Assembly (NCBI GenBank): GCA_045614925.1
Contig: JAZLDV010000099.1
Coordinates: 1-50,937, forward strand
Reading direction: 5' to 3'
Length of the DNA stretch: 50,937 nt
Origin: JAZLDV01 sp045614925
GTDB taxonomy: Bacteria > Bacillota_I > Bacilli_A > Erysipelotrichales > Coprobacillaceae
Every line of letters starts with the position of its first letter. Within the stretch, counting starts at the first letter, position 1. Of this stretch, positions 41,037 through 49,520 are shown in pieces. The notes under the pieces are model-generated. The model saw only the letters and a list, made by a program, of their open reading frames with translations. It was not told the origin of the DNA and searched no databases. The translations under genes were made by a program, and so were the position numbers.

Positions 41037-43425
41037 ATCCTCTTAATACTGCATTATATTCTTTTTCTACTGTTTTTAAGATCGCATCCATTACTTCATT
41101 GATTGTTGCATCATCTAAAGTTTTAGTAGGATCTTGGAATGTTAAGTTAATAGCCACAGATTTTTTACCTTCTTCAATATGTTCACCTTGATAAATATCG
41201 AAAATCTGAGTTTTGCTAATTAAACGTTTACTTGCTTTAACAATTGATCTAACAACATCATATGTTGGAATATCTTTATCCATAACTAAAGCAATATCTC
41301 TGCTTGTTGATGGATATTGAGGAATTGCAGCAAATTTTAATGCTCTTGTTTTTAAATTTAATAAAACAGATAAATTTAATTCAGCTACATATGTATCTTT
41401 TACACCATATTTTTTAGCCATTTTTGGATGAATTTCTCCAATAACACCTACAATATCTTTACCCATTTTAATATATCCACTTCTACCTGGATGGAAATAC
41501 TGATTATTTTCTTCTACTGGAGTTAATGTATATCTTGATTCATCAATACATAATTTCTTAAAGATTGTTTCTACAAATCCTTTAACTAAATAGAAATCAG
41601 CTTTTTGACTCATATGTAACCAAGGTACACTATGGTAATTACCTGAACAAGCAATAGATAATAATTGAATTTCAGTATTGTTAGAATATGTATTACTCAT
41701 TTCATAAATACATACATCTTTATTTGTATGAGCATTATTATAGTTAATAACTTGTAATAATGATGGAATCATTGATTTACGTGTTACACTTCTTTCTTCT
41801 CCTAATGGTAATAATAATTTAACTTCGTCTTCTTTATGGAATAAGTTGAAATCATTAACTGTTGTTGGAGAAGTTAATGTATAAGTCATAACTTCATGTA
41901 ATGATAAATCAGCTAATAAATGTCTGATAAATCTTGTTTTATCTTGTACATCAGTTAAAGCACCTTTTGTCATTTCCATTTCTGGTAATGATGAAGGAAT
42001 TGTATCATATCCATACATTCTTGCAACTTCTTCAACTAAATCAGCTGCAACATTAATATCATTACGATATGATGGAGCAGTTACTGTAAATGTTTCACCA
42101 TCTAATGTATATGGGAATTTTAATCTAGTAAAGATATCTTCTACTTCATCTGTTGTAATAGATGTACCTAATAATCCGTTTACTCTAGTTGTTGTTAAAG
42201 TGATAACTTTTGCTTCAGGATTATAGTCAGTTGTAACTGATTTATAGATTTCTTTAGCATCTGCTAAATCTTTTAATAATGAAGCACATCTATTTAATAC
42301 TCTATGTGTACTTGCTGTATCAATAGCACCTTTAATATAATGTTGAGATGCATCAGTTAATAAATTTAAACGTCTTGCTGTATTTCTTAAAGTAGCACCA
42401 TTAAATGTTGCAGCTTCAATAACGATGTTTACAGTGTTATCATCAATTTTAGTGTCATTTCCACCCATAACACCAGCTACACATCCGATACCATCATCAG
42501 TTGACACAATAACGTCATTTGCTAAGATTTCATATTCTTTACCATCTAATAAAATAGCTTTTTGTTCAAATCCAGTTTTAACAACAAAACCTTTTTTCAC
42601 TAATTTATCATAATCATACATATGAATTGGCTGACCAGTTTCTAACATAACAAAGTTAGAAATATCAACGATATTGTTAATTGGTTTAATACCACTTGCC
42701 ATTAATAAATTTTTTAACCATTCTGGTGATTCTTTTGTTGTTACACCTTTAACTAATTTAGCCCCAAAGAATGTACATAAATCAGTTTCAACATCAACAA
42801 AGATATCACTTTCTAATTCATCCATTTCAACATATTCTGGAACTTTTACTTCTCTATTTAATAAAGCTCCTACTTCATATGCTAAAGAGATCATAGCCAT
42901 ACAATCACTACGATTTGGTGTTAAACCAATTTCTAAGATTGTATCATCAAATCCCATGTATCCTAAAGCTTCTTGCCCAATTGGAGCATCTGCAGGTAAT
43001 ACATGAATTCCAGCTTTATCTTCTTCTTTTAATAATCTTTGATCAATACCAAGTTCAGCGATTGAACAGATCATACCATTACTTTCAACACCACGAACTT
43101 TACTTTCTTTAATTTTAAATCCACCACCTAAATCACATCCAGGTAATGCTACAATAACTTTTTGTCCTGCATCTACATTTGGAGCACCACATACGATTTG
43201 TGTAATTTCTCCAGGTGCTACTTCTACCTGACATACATTTAAGTGATCTGAATCAGGATGTGCAACTTTCGAATGAACATAACCAACAACTAATTTTGTT
43301 CCTGAGGCAAATGCATGCATCCCTTCTACTTCATGACCAATTGATGTTAATTTTGCTGCAACTTCTTCAGCAGAAAAATCATCAACTTTTACATATCTAT
43401 TTAATAATTTTAAACTTGCTTCCAT
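41035..43425 (-). CDS. pheT: Phenylalanine-tRNA ligase beta subunit
   Basis: Beta subunit of the (alpha-beta)2 enzyme, 796 residues. Domain order: an N-terminal tRNA-binding OB fold (about 40-150, VVGYVHSKVAHPDSDHLNVCQV, IVCGAPNVDAGQKV), the B3/B4 editing domain (about 210-370, with GQPIHMYDYDKL), B5 (about 400-470), a core domain resembling alpha, and the C-terminal anticodon-recognition FDX-ACB domain (about 703-796, FAAIPQYPSTSRDIALVMDKD). It lies 3 bases after pheS and shares its T-box. Confidence 0.98.
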   Translation of the reverse strand: MEASLKLLNRYVKVDDFSAEEVAAKLTSIGHEVEGMHAFASGTKLVVGYVHSKVAHPDSDHLNVCQVEVAPGEITQIVCGAPNVDAGQKVIVALPGCDLGGGFKIKESKVRGVESNGMICSIAELGIDQRLLKEEDKAGIHVLPADAPIGQEALGYMGFDDTILEIGLTPNRSDCMAMISLAYEVGALLNREVKVPEYVEMDELESDIFVDVETDLCTFFGAKLVKGVTTKESPEWLKNLLMASGIKPINNIVDISNFVMLETGQPIHMYDYDKLVKKGFVVKTGFEQKAILLDGKEYEILANDVIVSTDDGIGCVAGVMGGNDTKIDDNTVNIVIEAATFNGATLRNTARRLNLLTDASQHYIKGAIDTASTHRVLNRCASLLKDLADAKEIYKSVTTDYNPEAKVITLTTTRVNGLLGTSITTDEVEDIFTRLKFPYTLDGETFTVTAPSYRNDINVAADLVEEVARMYGYDTIPSSLPEMEMTKGALTDVQDKTRFIRHLLADLSLHEVMTYTLTSPTTVNDFNLFHKEDEVKLLLPLGEERSVTRKSMIPSLLQVINYNNAHTNKDVCIYEMSNTYSNNTEIQLLSIACSGNYHSVPWLHMSQKADFYLVKGFVETIFKKLCIDESRYTLTPVEENNQYFHPGRSGYIKMGKDIVGVIGEIHPKMAKKYGVKDTYVAELNLSVLLNLKTRALKFAAIPQYPSTSRDIALVMDKDIPTYDVVRSIVKASKRLISKTQIFDIYQGEHIEEGKKSVAINLTFQDPTKTLDDATINEVMDAILKTVEKEYNAVLRG

Positions 43426-43428
43426 ACA

Positions 43429-44463
43429 CTAATCCTTTCTAGCAAACTGATTTAAGAATCTTAAATCATTGCTGTAGAAATTTCTAATATTATCAATACC
43501 ATATTTAAGCATTGCAACTCTCTCTAAACCAATACCAAAGGCAAATCCTTGATAAACTTCAGGATCAAATCCACACATTTCTAATACTTTAGGGTTAACC
43601 ATTCCTGCACCTAATACTTCAATCCATCCAGTATGTTTACACATAGGACAACCTTTTCCTTCACAGTTATGACATGAAATATCAACTTCAACACTTGGTT
43701 CTGTGAAAGGGAAATATGAAGGTCTTAAACGAATTTCACGTTTTTGACCAAACATTTTTTTCGCAAATAATTCTAATGTTCCTTTTAAATCAGCCATAGT
43801 TACATGTTTACCAATAACTAAACCTTCACATTGACTAAATTGATGTGAATGTGTTGCATCATCATCATCTCTACGATAAGTTTTACCAGGACAGATAATT
43901 TTGATTGGTCCTTCTCCTTTAGCAGCAAGCATAGTTCTTGCTTGTACTGGAGAAGTATGACAACGCATTAATAATGTATCATCAATATAGAATGTATCTG
44001 TCATATCTCTAGCAGGATGTCCTGCAGGGATATTCATTAATTCGAAGTTATAATGATCAGTTTCTACTTCTGGTCCTTCTGCTACGCTATATCCCATTCC
44101 AATAAATAAGTCTTCTAATTCTTCTCTTACCATTGATAAAGGATGAATACTTCCTAATGCTAAAGCACTACTTGGTAAAGTAATATCAATTTTTTCATTT
44201 TTTAATTTTTCATTCATTTCAGCTTCTTCTAAAGCGATTTTTTTATTTTCAATTGCTTGAGTTAATTCTTGTTTCACTTTATTAGATACTTGTCCAAAAG
44301 CTGCTCTTTCTTCTTGAGACATATCTTTCATAGATTTCATTGCAGCTTGCATTGGTCCTTTTTTACCTAAATAAAAGACTCTTAAATCATTTAAATCTTT
44401 TAAAGTTGTACAAGCATCAATTTTTGTTAAAGCTTCCTCTTTAATCTTTAATAATTCGTCCAT
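43429..44463 (-). CDS. pheS: Phenylalanine-tRNA ligase alpha subunit
   Basis: Catalytic class II subunit. The start at 44463 (MDELLKIKEEALTKI) has an AAGGAGGAAATT ribosome site and gives 344 residues; an open frame running upstream into the T-box leader is not real coding. An N-terminal coiled coil (1-85), motif 2 region RTMLAAKGEGPIKIICPGKTYRRDDDDATHSHQF (in pieces near 198-230), FRPSYFPFTEPSVEVD-type motif (here RLRPSYFPFTEPSVEVD, about 262-278), a CHNCEGKGCPMCKHTGW zinc-like loop and motif 3 GFAFGIGLERVAMLKYG. Regulated by the T-box upstream. Confidence 0.98.
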   Translation of the reverse strand: MDELLKIKEEALTKIDACTTLKDLNDLRVFYLGKKGPMQAAMKSMKDMSQEERAAFGQVSNKVKQELTQAIENKKIALEEAEMNEKLKNEKIDITLPSSALALGSIHPLSMVREELEDLFIGMGYSVAEGPEVETDHYNFELMNIPAGHPARDMTDTFYIDDTLLMRCHTSPVQARTMLAAKGEGPIKIICPGKTYRRDDDDATHSHQFSQCEGLVIGKHVTMADLKGTLELFAKKMFGQKREIRLRPSYFPFTEPSVEVDISCHNCEGKGCPMCKHTGWIEVLGAGMVNPKVLEMCGFDPEVYQGFAFGIGLERVAMLKYGIDNIRNFYSNDLRFLNQFARKD

Positions 44464-44697
44464 AATTTCCTCCTTAAATAAAAAAATCGTTCCACATAGG
44501 AACGATTGAACGCGGTACCATCCTAATTCATAATCAAAAAGATTATGCACTTTATGCACATTAACGCAGTGCTTTACGGCGATGATTAGTCGCACTCCAA
44601 GGTGAATTCAATAAATTCATTGTAAGGAAACTTCCACCATATGTCTCCCTCTCTTATACAATATCCTTTACCTACTTGTCCTTATCAACGTTTTACC
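44464..44697 (-). promoter_or_regulatory. T-box leader (tRNA-Phe responsive) of pheST
   Basis: On the minus strand the leader has GTTGATAAGGACAAGTAG at stem I, AGAGGGAGA, a GAATTCACC segment with a TTC (Phe) specifier candidate, the T-box itself as GGATGGTACCGCG, and then the terminator AATCGTTCC-TATGT-GGAACGATT followed by seven T. Uncharged tRNA-Phe should favour the antiterminator formed with the T-box. The 3' end is 20 bases before pheS. Confidence 0.93.
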
Positions 44698-44703
44698 CTA
44701 TAT

Positions 44704-44731
44704 ATTATACCAAAACAAAGCAATAAAACAA
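44704..44731 (-). promoter_or_regulatory. Promoter of the pheST T-box operon
   Basis: Extended -10 TGGTATAAT (TATAAT at 44704-44709) with TTGTTT (44726-44731) 16 bases upstream on the minus strand. Confidence 0.7.
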
Positions 44732-44738
44732 GTTATTT

Positions 44739-45458
44739 TTATCTAAAATGATACATAGTAATTGCTGCAGCAACACCAACATTCAAAGATTCTACCGATT
44801 GAATTGGAATATAAACTCTATGCTGACTCATATTTAAAATATCAGCACTTACTCCCTGACCTTCATTTCCCATCACAAAAGCCATTTTTTCTTTTCTTTC
44901 ATAAGAATCAATATCACTTGCATTTTCTAAACATGTCGCATAAACATCAATCCCATTTTCATTCAATTCTCTTATCGCATCTTTTAAATCACAAATACAT
45001 ACATCTAATTCAAATAAAGCTCCTTGAGTTGAACGAATAACTTTATCATTATATAAATCCACACAATCATTTGACATAATTAGCATATCATATCCAAATG
45101 CTAATGCACTTCTCATAATTGTTCCAACATTTCCTGGATCTTGAACTCTATCTAATAATAAATATCTGCATCCATCAAGTTTTTCTAACTTATGTTCTCT
45201 TTTATAACAGATTGCCATAATAGGCTGAGGAGTCAATGTAAACGCTAGTTTTTTCATTACATCATCAGATACATAAATCACGTCTTCATCAAAACTATCA
45301 GATAAAGTTGTAATAATCGTTTTAATGCAGCCATGCTTTCTTGCTTCTTCAACAAGATGATATCCTTCCACCATAAACTGACCCGTTTCATCTCTATACT
45401 TTTTCTGTTTTAGTTTCATGATTTCTTTAATCGTTTCATTTTTTAATGATGTAATCAT
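44739..45458 (-). CDS. SpoU/TrmH-family RNA 2'-O-methyltransferase
   Basis: Knotted SPOUT methyltransferase of 239 residues. An N-terminal substrate-binding part (1-90; FMVEGYHLVEEARK) is followed by the SpoU core with motif 1 LLLDRVQDPGNVGTIMRSA (about 100-118), motif 2 FVMGNEGQGV (about 190-199) and motif 3 IPIQSVESLNVGVAAAI (about 215-231). It methylates 2'-OH of rRNA or tRNA; which site is not clear. It is the counterpart of Bacillus YsgA by position between sspI and pheS. It overlaps the DUF45 peptidase gene by 4 bases (ATGA). Confidence 0.93.
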   Translation of the reverse strand: MITSLKNETIKEIMKLKQKKYRDETGQFMVEGYHLVEEARKHGCIKTIITTLSDSFDEDVIYVSDDVMKKLAFTLTPQPIMAICYKREHKLEKLDGCRYLLLDRVQDPGNVGTIMRSALAFGYDMLIMSNDCVDLYNDKVIRSTQGALFELDVCICDLKDAIRELNENGIDVYATCLENASDIDSYERKEKMAFVMGNEGQGVSADILNMSQHRVYIPIQSVESLNVGVAAAITMYHFR

Positions 45459-46099
45459 ACATGTTTCTCCTTTAATCTTTTTATCAAACTCTTATATTCA
45501 GGTAATCGTTTTTCTATTTCTCTATAAAATAAAGGTGAATGATTATGCTCTAAAAAATGACATAATTCATGAACAATAACATAATCTATCAGTTCTTTTT
45601 CTATATGCACTAATGAAATATTAAAACTTACTCTATTTTCTTTATAATAACAGCATCCCCATCTGCTTTTATATTTCTTAATATCAATACGGGGCATATC
45701 TAAATCAAAATCATAACACAAATATCCAATCATTTTTTCAACTATATAATCATGTAAAATATGATATAAATATTGACTTAACGATTTATTCACATTAGAA
45801 GGAACAAATATCTGATCCCCTTCTATTTTACATTGTCCAATGTTTCCTTTTACCTCTACAATTTTATAAAGCTTATTAAAAATATAAATATATCCTTTAT
45901 CTAAGTCATAATAAGGATTATATGAAGCAACCTTCTGACTTAAGCGATCTTTATATTTTTCTAAGCAATCTTCTATAAAATCTATAGATGTATTATATGG
46001 AGCACTCACTATAATGTCTCCATCTTTAACTCTTATAGAAATATTCTTTTTATTTTTATATATTAAAATATATTCTAATTCTTTATATATTCTTTTCAT
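45455..46099 (-). CDS. YgjP/DUF45-type metallopeptidase
   Basis: 214-residue protein of the SprT-like/DUF45 zinc metallopeptidase group. The catalytic motif is VIVHELCHFLEHNHSPLFY, with HELCH as the HExxH zinc site and a downstream H in NHSPLF. Upstream are IDIKKYKSRWGCCYY and RVSFNISLVHIEKELIDYV, typical of this family (the W-G-x-C pattern). Cytoplasmic, no signal peptide; substrate unknown. GGAGAATT ribosome site. Divergent from sspI. Confidence 0.88.
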   Translation of the reverse strand: MKRIYKELEYILIYKNKKNISIRVKDGDIIVSAPYNTSIDFIEDCLEKYKDRLSQKVASYNPYYDLDKGYIYIFNKLYKIVEVKGNIGQCKIEGDQIFVPSNVNKSLSQYLYHILHDYIVEKMIGYLCYDFDLDMPRIDIKKYKSRWGCCYYKENRVSFNISLVHIEKELIDYVIVHELCHFLEHNHSPLFYREIEKRLPEYKSLIKRLKEKHV

Positions 46100-46153
46100 A
46101 ATTCTCCTTGTATAATTTCAAATATATCACCCATATTAAGTAGGGGTGATATA

Positions 46154-46345
46154 ATGCGAGAAGCTTTATTAGACAATCTTAAAGGAATGAACACTATTCA
46201 ACTTAAAAACACAATAGATGATGGAATTTCATCTAAGCAAGAAACTATATTAGTCGGTCTTGGTGTTTTATTTGAATGTTATTACAATTCTTTAGACAAT
46301 CATCAAAAAGAAGAATTTATTCATTCTCTTGTTTCTTTAATTTAA
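46154..46345 (+). CDS. sspI: Small acid-soluble spore protein SspI
   Basis: Short protein of 63 residues. The match to Bacillus SspI is visible at the N-terminus (REALLDNLKG) and mostly in the core IDDGISSKQETILVGLGVLFE, where Bacillus has the same GLGVLFE block. A GGGGTGAT ribosome site precedes the ATG. A hairpin AAGACC/GGTCTT with a T-run follows its stop. SspI is a minor DNA-protecting spore protein; its presence implies sporulation genes. Order sspI-TrmH-like-pheS-pheT is also seen in Bacillus, which supports the call. A candidate sigma-G-like box is noted under rejected items. Confidence 0.88.
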   Translation: MREALLDNLKGMNTIQLKNTIDDGISSKQETILVGLGVLFECYYNSLDNHQKEEFIHSLVSLI

Positions 46346-46745
46346 GACCTTTACCGGTCTTTTTTATTAATTGTTTAACCATTCTTATTGTCACTAAAAC
46401 AAGTAAAAAGCATAAGTTATATCTCATAATATCAGCAATAGGCAAAAATAACGCCACTAATGAAACAGCCGCCATAATTCCTATATACTGATATGAAATC
46501 AATTCTTTTTTCATATCACAAATAATTTTACTTACTTCAAATAAAAGATAATCAAATACCCACATAATTAAAAAATAAGTTAAAGTAAAAATATCATTAA
46601 CAAAGATTCTTCTTAATGCTTCAACAAGTTCACAATCATAATACTGCATTAAAGATAATATAAAAGCAAATAATACAACTAAAAATACACCAACGAAATT
46701 TCTTAACATATATAAGAAAGCTATATCTTTTTTCACATTATTCAT
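46317..46745 (-). CDS. Small four-helix membrane protein, unknown function
   Basis: I do not recognise this 142-residue protein. It has a basic N-terminus (MNNVKKDIAFLYMLRNFVG), about four membrane helices (about 16-34, 53-72, 85-103, 108-126) and a Lys-rich tail (MVKQLIKKTGKGLKLKKQENE). The start overlaps the end of the upstream gene by 8 bases, so the two are a coupled pair. Its last 10 codons run into sspI coding on the other strand. No family motif or catalytic residues are evident. Confidence 0.65.
   Translation of the reverse strand: MNNVKKDIAFLYMLRNFVGVFLVVLFAFILSLMQYYDCELVEALRRIFVNDIFTLTYFLIMWVFDYLLFEVSKIICDMKKELISYQYIGIMAAVSLVALFLPIADIMRYNLCFLLVLVTIRMVKQLIKKTGKGLKLKKQENE
46344..46366 (+). 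terminator. Terminator after sspI, inside the convergent gene
   Basis: AAGACC (46344-46349) pairs with GGTCTT (46356-46361), followed by TTTTT. It overlaps the coding end of the minus-strand gene ending at 46317. Confidence 0.75.
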
Positions 46746-47571
46746 AAGACACTTCCTTTACTGATTGAGATAAATCTAATTCAAATACAAAAGGTTCTTT
46801 ATCATCTTCACTTTTCAACAAAGAAACAACACAAATAATATTTTTCTCTAATAAAGATCCTTCACTATAATATTCCTTAGCAGAAATCTTATTATCTAAA
46901 AAATCATCTGTTTTCCCTTTCATATGAATAAATCTGATTGCTTCATTGTAATCTTCTTCACCATCAGATTCCTGTACCATATAATCTATTTCCATATAAG
47001 GATATTTTTTACTTAAATCCTTTACATTTGAAGTAAAGACTCCAGTCTTTAACATAGAAGATGTCAGATAGATATTTTGAAGCATATAATCTTTATTCAT
47101 TCCATTAAAAATCAAGAAAGGATCTATATCAAAACCAATAGTTTCTTCATAAACCACCTTTTTTTTGCGTGTTACTTTAATAAGCATTTCTCCGTCTTCT
47201 AAATCCTGAAGTGCAAAAGTTGACTCATCAAAAGGAATATCAATCACATCACTATTTTTCTTCACTTTAATTTTATGATCATATTCATGATTATGACTTT
47301 CAAAAGATAATTCTATCGTATCATTTTTTAAAATCATATTTTCTTTTAAAACATGAATTTTACCTCCACCATAATGCTGTTTACCATCATAGTAAAACTC
47401 ATATCCTTCAATTAGAAAATCTTCATTTTCTCCTGTCATAAAATATTGTTTTTGATCCGGTTCTACAAATGTATGAAATACAAATTGAGGATACCAGCTA
47501 ATTAATGTATATGTCACCATACTCATAAGTACTAATATAAGTATAAATTGATTCTTATTTTCTTTATTCAT
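46738..47571 (-). CDS. Membrane-anchored extracytoplasmic protein, unknown function
   Basis: About 277 residues, with the start at 47571 (MNKENKNQFILILVL), which has a GGTGA ribosome site; open-frame starts also lie at 47577 and 47589. A short cytoplasmic head and one helix (about 8-27) precede a long outside domain rich in beta strands (KIHVLKENMILKNDTIELSFE, DEDGEMLIKVTRKK) and acidic loops. I see no known motif. It is the first gene of a pair with the four-helix protein. The pair lies between sspI and htrA. A role at the envelope is likely from topology alone. Confidence 0.7.
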   Translation of the reverse strand: MNKENKNQFILILVLMSMVTYTLISWYPQFVFHTFVEPDQKQYFMTGENEDFLIEGYEFYYDGKQHYGGGKIHVLKENMILKNDTIELSFESHNHEYDHKIKVKKNSDVIDIPFDESTFALQDLEDGEMLIKVTRKKKVVYEETIGFDIDPFLIFNGMNKDYMLQNIYLTSSMLKTGVFTSNVKDLSKKYPYMEIDYMVQESDGEEDYNEAIRFIHMKGKTDDFLDNKISAKEYYSEGSLLEKNIICVVSLLKSEDDKEPFVFELDLSQSVKEVSYE

Positions 47572-47607
47572 TTTCATCACCGAATTCATTATATATTTTT
47601 TTAATAT

Positions 47608-47636
47608 AAAAGGAAAGACTTTTCATCTTTCCTTTT
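47608..47636 (-). terminator. Terminator after htrA, overlapping its stop
   Basis: AAAAGGAAAGA (47608-47618) pairs with TCTTTCCTTTT (47626-47636) around 7 bases. The T-tract on the minus strand (TTTTATATT) is modest. The stop codon of htrA lies in the stem. Confidence 0.65.
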
Positions 47637-48726
47637 ATGAACCTCCTAATGTAACTTCAATTGTTTTTGTTGTACCATTTCTATTAATAATCATTTCAAT
47701 TGTATCATTTGCTTTATGACTATATAAAACAGATAGGAAATCTTTGTATTTTTCAATTTCTTTTCCATCAGCACTCACAATAACATCTCCAACCTTAATC
47801 CCTGCTTTATCTGCAGAAGATCCTTTTTGAACACTTGCTACATAAATACCTTGTCTTAAATTTGTATTAATACGATACATATATAATTCATATGATGAAT
47901 ATCCATCTAATGATAATGCTGAAATTCCTAATGTTGGTCGACTTACTTTACCTGTAGAAATAATTTCTTCTGCTGACTTAACAGTTTCATTAATAGGTAA
48001 AGCAAAGCCCATTCCTTCAACCTCTTCAGAAGCAAATTTCATCGATGTAATCCCAACTAATTGTCCGATACTGTTAATTAAAGCACCACCACTATTACCT
48101 GGATTAATTGCTGCATCAGTCTGAATAACTGTCATATCCCAATCATCTGTTCCATCATTATTTAAATCCACAGGAACATTTCTTGAAGGTGCTGAAACAA
48201 TCCCTTGTGTTACAGTCCCTGAATATTCAATTCCTAATGGACTTCCTACTGCTAAAACAACTTCACCTGTATCTAATAAATCAGAATCACCAATTTCATA
48301 AACATGAACATCAAAATCTACATTCATTTTTAAAACAGCAATATCACCATACTGATCACTTCCAATCAGATCAGCTTTCACACTTTCTCCAGATGAGAAA
48401 ATAACTTCAATTGACTGTGCTTCATCAATAACGTGATGATTTGTAATAACATAAACTGTTTTTCCTTCTTGTTTATAAACAACACCACTACCACTTCCAG
48501 CAGCTCTATTTCCCTGATATACAGCCACTCCTACAGTACATTCTTTTGCTTTTGCAATCACATCTGTCAAATCACTTTTGACATCATAATTCACATCTTT
48601 TATCTCATCTTTATCACTACTTACAGTCACATCACTTTTAATATATTCTTTTAATAAAAATGCATTGCATGATAAAGACAATGTTAATAAAAGCAATACA
48701 GTTAACTTAAATAATTTATCTTTCAT
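47635..48726 (-). CDS. htrA: HtrA/DegP-type serine protease with PDZ domain
   Basis: Membrane-anchored surface protease. The start at 48726 (MKDKLFKLTVLLLL) has an AAAGGAG ribosome site and gives 363 residues. One N-terminal helix (about 7-24), a linker, the chymotrypsin-fold domain (about 55-250) with catalytic H98 (ITNHHVID), D128 (YGDIAVLK) and S212 (NPGNSGGALI), and one C-terminal PDZ domain (about 262-363, RQGIYVASVQKGSSADKAGIKVGDVI in that range). It degrades misfolded envelope proteins. GC-poor like its neighbours; transcribed alone. Confidence 0.96.
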   Translation of the reverse strand: MKDKLFKLTVLLLLTLSLSCNAFLLKEYIKSDVTVSSDKDEIKDVNYDVKSDLTDVIAKAKECTVGVAVYQGNRAAGSGSGVVYKQEGKTVYVITNHHVIDEAQSIEVIFSSGESVKADLIGSDQYGDIAVLKMNVDFDVHVYEIGDSDLLDTGEVVLAVGSPLGIEYSGTVTQGIVSAPSRNVPVDLNNDGTDDWDMTVIQTDAAINPGNSGGALINSIGQLVGITSMKFASEEVEGMGFALPINETVKSAEEIISTGKVSRPTLGISALSLDGYSSYELYMYRINTNLRQGIYVASVQKGSSADKAGIKVGDVIVSADGKEIEKYKDFLSVLYSHKANDTIEMIINRNGTTKTIEVTLGGS

Positions 48727-48887
48727 AATAACCACTCCTTTATATTTACATTATATATAAAAATATATTTAAATTATTTTAAAACAATGTGAAATTATCA
48801 AATTGTCAGATACACTATATCTAACCTATTTGAACTTTATATGAATAGTATACATGAGTCAACCATTTTTATACATATATATAATAA

Positions 48888-48914
48888 AAAGGTATAACAT
48901 ATCGTTATACCTTT
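48888..48914 (-). terminator. Terminator after rplT
   Basis: AAAGGTATAAC pairs with GTTATACCTTT (48904-48914 with 48888-48898), followed by TTATT on the minus strand. It lies 13 bases after the rplT stop codon. Confidence 0.8.
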
Positions 48915-48927
48915 GGTTTTATATTAA

Positions 48928-49287
48928 TTATTTGCTTAAAGCGTTTTTAGCTACTTCAACAATTGCAGTGAATCCTTTTGGATCAGCGATTGCGATTTCA
49001 GATAACATTTTTCTGTTGATTTCAACGTTAGCTAATTTTAAACCGTGCATTAATTTTGAATATGAGATTTCGTTCATTCTTGCAGCAGCATTGATACGAG
49101 CGATCCATAATCTTCTCATTTCACGTTTTAAATTTTTTCTATCTCTGTAAGCATATTTTAAAGAATGCATTACTTGCTCATGAGCAGTTTTATATAATGA
49201 ATGTTTAGAACCAAAATATCCTTTGGCTAATTTTAAGACTTTTTTTCTTCTACGTCTAGTAGTATATCCACCTTTAACTCTTGCCAT
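48928..49287 (-). CDS. rplT: Ribosomal protein L20 (bL20)
   Basis: 119-residue 23S rRNA-binding protein with the family N-terminus MARVKGGYTTRRRRKKVLKLAKGYFGSK. It helps early assembly of the 50S subunit and binds the leader of its own operon to repress it in Firmicutes. Last gene of infC-rpmI-rplT, 21 bases after rpmI; a hairpin terminator follows. Confidence 0.98.
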   Translation of the reverse strand: MARVKGGYTTRRRRKKVLKLAKGYFGSKHSLYKTAHEQVMHSLKYAYRDRKNLKREMRRLWIARINAAARMNEISYSKLMHGLKLANVEINRKMLSEIAIADPKGFTAIVEVAKNALSK

Positions 49288-49308
49288 TGTTTCTTCCTCC
49301 TATATTAA

Positions 49309-49503
49309 TTACCCTTGTAATCTTGATTTAATTCTCTTCATATCTGAAGGATGAACTAAAGTAGCTTTTGCTAAGTGTTTCTTTTGTTTATGAGTTTTGT
49401 TATGTGATAAGTGTGATACGTAAGCATGGCTACGTTTCATTTTTCCTGATCCTGTTCTTTTTAAACGTTTTTTAAGACCACTGTGTGATTTCATTTTTGG
49501 CAT
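49309..49503 (-). CDS. rpmI: Ribosomal protein L35 (bL35)
   Basis: 64-residue basic protein, MPKMKSHSGLKKRLKRTGSG, a clean match to L35 with the usual HNKTHKQKKHLAKATLV middle part. Located 17 bases after infC and 21 bases before rplT, in the conserved three-gene order, with a GGAGG ribosome site. Confidence 0.98.
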   Translation of the reverse strand: MPKMKSHSGLKKRLKRTGSGKMKRSHAYVSHLSHNKTHKQKKHLAKATLVHPSDMKRIKSRLQG

Positions 49504-49520
49504 AATCGAATCCTCCTGTT

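Noticed and set aside
46110..46138. Sigma-G-like boxes GTATAAT and CATATTA, 15 bases apart, before sspI
   Set aside because: The predicted start would leave a leader of only about 9 bases and cut the ribosome site, so I do not call it a promoter though the match is tempting.
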